Positions 62,801 through 64,000 of a stretch of 64,000 bases of DNA are shown here, in pieces; positions within the stretch are counted from its first letter, which is position 1; each line of letters starts with the position of its first letter. Source of the stretch: Mytilus galloprovincialis (lineage: Eukaryota > Mollusca > Bivalvia > Mytilida > Mytilidae); contig NC_134846.1 of NCBI RefSeq assembly GCF_965363235.1, positions 93,614,571 to 93,678,570 on the forward strand, read 5' to 3'. The translations under genes and the position numbers were made by a program. The notes beneath the pieces are model-generated. The model searched no databases. It was not told the origin of the DNA and was given only the letters and a program-made list of their open reading frames with translations.

Positions 62801-63228
62801 ATTTAAAATTCTATTAGAGCAAAGAAATCATAAGAATTTAAGAAAAGCAAATAGGACAAAGTTATGAGGAGAACAGATTAAAATTATAAAAAAATCTTAA
62901 TGTCTAAGGGACATAACTTAGCCATTCTTTTTTACCTATACAAGTAAATAAAATTCACATGTATAAGTATCCTACAAATTTACTAATATAAGTATATCAA
63001 AATTTACTTCTTCAAGTAAATAAAAGTTACTTGTACAAGTAGGACCCCTGACTGTATAATTTAACTTTTGATTTTGAATAGGCTATGTATGTCTCTTTTC
63101 TGACAGGATGTAGATCTGGTACCCACTGATATTGCTGCTGGTTTGATACTGGTACATAAAGACCAAGAGAAACAGATCAGTGATTTGCCATCTATATCAT
63201 ATGATACATTCACAAATGGATCAACAAG
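53722..63228 (+). CDS. DAGLB: sn1-specific diacylglycerol lipase, beta-like (5' part of gene)
   Basis: Diacylglycerol lipases cut diacylglycerol at sn-1 to give 2-monoacylglycerol, including the endocannabinoid 2-AG, at cell membranes. Four exons join in phase into 259 codons plus two bases. The N-terminus MPGLIAFGRKWGIGSDDFVF is strongly family-specific (MPG(M/I)V.F.RRW...SDDLV.P). Four hydrophobic segments follow, around residues 22-42, 56-78, 100-120 and 133-157. Then come a CCC cysteine cluster (198-200) and DLVPTDIAAGLILVH (~222-236), matching DLVPSDIAAGLALLH. SDDFVFPG and DIAAGL favour the beta over the alpha form (DIVPSDIIAGLVLL). The catalytic Ser/Asp/His domain lies beyond the right edge, so catalytic integrity cannot be judged. 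Confidence 0.95.
53894..54050. repeat. 157 bp palindromic element
   Basis: CCACAGGGGCTTGTCACAAT at the left is inverted at the right as ATTGTAACAAGCCCCTGTGG, and the arms extend through CCGGGTTTACTATCCATACG, AACCCCTAAAAAAACAC. The left arm's inner 44 bp (GGGTTTACTATCC...AAAAACAC) is present twice in tandem, so the right arm can pair with either copy. Confidence 0.92.
54648..55237. mobile_element. 590 bp inverted-repeat element with TTAA ends
   Basis: TTAAGGTTCATGTGGACCCT at 54648 is inverted as AGGGTCCACATGAACCTTAA ending at 55237. The similarity continues ~130 bp inward (GGCTAAAATG.CCGTATTT, TTTACTCTGAGTAC, GCATGCCCTAGATAAATAAA). TTAA at both outer edges fits a TTAA target site (piggyBac- or Kolobok-like), though TTAA could equally be part of the repeat. 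The interior has a short frame (54881-55078) with no known domain. Confidence 0.85.
55985..57090. repeat. 56 bp minisatellite, ~20 units
   Basis: Units read CCCAAGAAGAGATAAATAAG, GAAGGGGTTGGCCAGAATTT, TAACA(A/G)TATATATTTA. The left seven or so units carry AACAATATATA, the right ones AACAGTATATA or AACAGTAAATA. One unit near 56860 carries an insertion (GACTTTTTACTGTTGTCC). It lies in DAGLB intron 1. Confidence 0.97.
57285..58035 (-). mobile_element. Dispersed element with GGCACCT words, copy B, containing a hAT-like fragment
   Basis: Reverse-complement landmarks of the element at 10419-10806 appear in order: TTTTTTATGCATCTTTTAAC, GGTTTAATGCTGTTTAAACT, TTGAAAGGGACTCATAGTTT, and near the end AGGTGCCGATTTGACTAGAT. 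Between them, about 57500-57680, is a GC-richer stretch ending TTCTAGATCCGCCAGTGACA, the end type of the hAT element at 2731. The open frame at 57685-57485 belongs to that fragment and has no domain I recognise. Confidence 0.65.
58909..59208. repeat. 50 bp tandem repeat, 6 units
   Basis: Six almost identical units of TAGAGTGAGACACTTCAAAG, CAAGTGTTCTATAAGAGTAG, GACACTATAA. One base differs in the fifth unit (GACAATATAA). The unit contains a small dyad, CACTT...AAGTG. Confidence 0.97.
59413..59463 (+). pseudogene. Decayed duplicate of the DAGLB exon 2 start
   Basis: TAGAAGTGTTTTATTTTTTA, TTTCGAGGTTGATTTTTATG and TTCATTGTGTATA correspond base for base, with a few differences, to the intron/exon 2 junction at 60601-60651. 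The acceptor AG is still present but reads TTTCGAG instead of TTTTCAG. The coding part would give LIFMFIVY against the real LIFMSVVY. The two copies flank the dispersed repeat at 59464-60597. Confidence 0.85.
59464..60597. mobile_element. Dispersed repeat between duplicated exon 2 junctions, split by a CAGTCA element
   Basis: It begins GATAAAGGCAGCAGTAGTAT, continues with CAAAACTCATAAATCGATAG and GAGGGAAACACATTAAATAT, and resumes after the nested element with ACTTAATACATGAATTTGGG and AAGTACCGTGATACGTCTTA. I recall this sequence as a common mytilid repeat in which the two halves are contiguous. It has no coding function that I can see. Confidence 0.75.
59657..60456. mobile_element. CAGTCA-ended element, copy 2 (790 bp)
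   Basis: The left end is CAGTCAGAGGACTTACTTAA (59662-) and the right end TTAAGTAAGTCCCCTGACTG (to 60451). Direct TCAAA lies at 59657-59661 and 60452-60456. Sub-terminal palindromes of type ACTTAAATAAGT occur inside both ends (left: ACTTAAATAAGTGATTTTTA and its mirror). It is nested in the dispersed repeat above, with the host sequence continuing cleanly after removal of one TCAAA. Confidence 0.87.
60628..61098 (+). CDS. DAGLB: DAGLB exon 2
   Basis: The 3' splice site TTTTTTATTTTCAG precedes the exon and the 5' splice site AAAAAAG|GTTAGA ends it. The first base completes Trp32. The 471 bases encode the rest of helix 1, the extracellular loop with Cys residues, and helices 2-4. Family landmarks are GSIMNAQPRRKFVKVLYVRS (after helix 2; family GTICNPGPRKSMSKLLYIR) and WNILGSYWAF. 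The exon ends at SAINKWEKR, where the family has WE(T/K)R before the Cys cluster. Confidence 0.96.
61099..62055. other. DAGLB intron 2
   Basis: Holds a 37 bp tandem repeat (about 61246-61435, five units of GTAGTGATACATGTATTACA, TTGTATACTGACATACT), immediately followed by a mytilid dispersed repeat on the minus strand (61441-61645). The rest is AT-rich with frequent ACATGTACATGTA words. Confidence 0.85.
62056..62146 (+). CDS. DAGLB: DAGLB exon 3
   Basis: The 3' splice site TTTTTTACAG and 5' splice site TTTAAG|GTAATG bound 91 bases. The product (R)CKIICCCVAGSEKNTGAF then NAISQILADYFK matches family [29 protein letters not shown]. It carries the membrane-proximal Cys cluster, a likely palmitoylation region. 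Confidence 0.95.
62147..63106. other. DAGLB intron 3 with a CAGTCA element
   Basis: AT-rich; most of it (62390-63054) is the third copy of the CAGTCA-ended element. Nothing else was recognised. Confidence 0.7.
62385..63059. mobile_element. CAGTCA-ended element, copy 3 (665 bp)
   Basis: The left end is CAGTCAGGGGTACTACTTGT (62390-) and the right end ACAAGTAGGACCCCTGACTG (to 63054). The flanking 5-mers TTTAA and TATAA differ at one base. The sub-terminal palindrome is ACTTGTACAAGT at both ends. The interior contains further ACTTNTANAAGT words and no gene. Confidence 0.85.
63107..63228 (+). CDS. DAGLB: DAGLB exon 4
   Basis: The 3' splice site TTTTCTGACAG and 5' splice site CAACAAG|GTACAT bound 122 bases encoding DVDLVPTDIAAGLILVHKDQ, EKQISDLPSISYDTFTNGST and two bases. 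DLVP(S/T)DIAAGL is a strong family signature preceding the lipase domain. Later exons lie outside the window. Confidence 0.96.
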
Positions 63229-64000
63229 GTACATGTAGTAATATTTTCAAAATGAAAATTATTTGTAAAAGATTGCTTTCAAGTGGTTAGCTATTTCTAG
63301 TGATCATAATGTTTTAATTTAAAATGTACTTTAAAAAAAATATGTATTTGCATTCAGTTATTGCAGATCAAACTTGTTTGTTCATAGTGTATTAATTTAC
63401 GTTTTTTAATTGAGTTAAGCTTTCCAATTGATATTTTATCGTATAATTTTCTATGTTGTGATGTTATACTATTGTTTCAGAAAAAGGGAGAAGGTTTGGT
63501 ACCATTAAAACGTTCAATCCAGCTGCAAATGTTTGCACCTGTCCTAAGTCAGGAATCTGATGTACAGTAGTTGTCGTTTGTTTATGTAATTTATACGTGT
63601 TTCTCGTTTCTTGTTAGCTCACCTGGCCCAAAGGGCCAAGGGAGCTTTTCTCATCACTTGGCGTCCGTCGTCTGTCGTCCGTCGTCGTCGTCGTCCGTCG
63701 TTAGCTTTTACAAAAATCTTCTCCTCTGAAACTACTGGGCCAAATTTAATCAAACTTGGCCACAACCATCATTGGGGTATCTAGTTTAAAAATTGTGTCC
63801 GGTGACCCGGTCAACCAACCAAGATGGCTGCCTTGGCTAAAAATAGAACATAGGGGTAAAATGCAGTTTTTGGCTTATAACTCAAAAACCAAAGCATTTA
63901 GAGCAAATCTGACATGGGGGTTAAATTGTTTATCAGGTCAAGATCTATCTGCCCTGAAAATTTCAGATGAATTGAACAACCTGTTGTTGGGTTGCTGCCC
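63229..64000. other. DAGLB intron 4, start
   Basis: AT-rich sequence to ~63500, then a mytilid repeat piece (63505-63615), then the GCTCACCTGGCC-type element to the window edge. Confidence 0.7.
63616..64000 (+). repeat. GCTCACCTGGCC-type dispersed element, copy 2
   Basis: Opens AGCTCACCTGGCCCAAAGGG and CTCATCACTTGGCGTCCGTC, then a CGTC simple run and CTTCTCCTCTGAAACTACTG. It is the inverted counterpart of the end at 36395, and is cut by the window edge. Confidence 0.85.

Overview
The window is animal genomic DNA, AT-rich, intron-rich and dense in repeats. Several dispersed repeats have the character of repeats I associate with mytilid bivalves (Mytilus and relatives). Examples are the element ending in a 'minus-strand TGGTATGATTACCAATGAGAC' type motif, the GGCCAGCTGAAG element, the element opening with AGCTCACCTGGCC, and arrays built around GACCTCATTTTCATGGTTCA. 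The assignment to a marine mussel is from memory and is an inference. The two genes are firmer, because their exons join in phase and align along their length with known animal proteins.

Gene 1, minus strand, about 34.6 kb down to 1.7 kb: POLG2, the accessory subunit of mitochondrial DNA polymerase gamma. I reconstruct ten exons: 34574-34413, 32915-32850, 28818-28781, 27604-27478, 24794-24689, 23988-23812, 13617-13480, 9421-9246, 5136-5040 and 1731-1675. They join in phase into 377 codons plus a stop. Gene 2, plus strand, from 53722 and running off the right edge: the 5' part of a diacylglycerol lipase, closest to the beta type (DAGLB). Exons are 53722-53816, 60628-61098, 62056-62146 and 63107-63228. 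They encode the four-helix membrane domain and the start of the cytosolic part; the catalytic domain lies beyond the window. The two genes diverge and no other protein gene is convincing.

By region: 1-1.5 kb, a tandem-repeat element and a mytilid repeat. 1.7-34.6 kb, POLG2, whose introns hold a decayed hAT transposon, several short inverted-repeat elements, a 9.2 kb TA-flanked element carrying a 431 bp satellite, and minisatellites. 35-36.4 kb, two more dispersed elements. 37.9-53.5 kb, a candidate foldback element: two large arrays of the same ~195 bp repeat in opposite orientation, with near-identical outer tips, around a spacer containing an interstitial telomeric tract. 53.5-64 kb, DAGLB, with minisatellites and nested elements in its introns.

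The most unusual observation is that the ~22-copy minisatellite at 24.7-26.7 kb is a tandem amplification of part of POLG2 exon 5 itself, including its 3' splice site. POLG2 also carries tandem duplications of the end of exon 1 and of the last codons, stop and poly(A) region. Other notable structures are a family of short transposons (CAGTCA termini, 5 bp target duplications) inserted at least three times, a nested 852 bp element whose empty site is preserved in the sister satellite units, and a decayed duplicate of the DAGLB exon 2 start on the far side of an inserted repeat.
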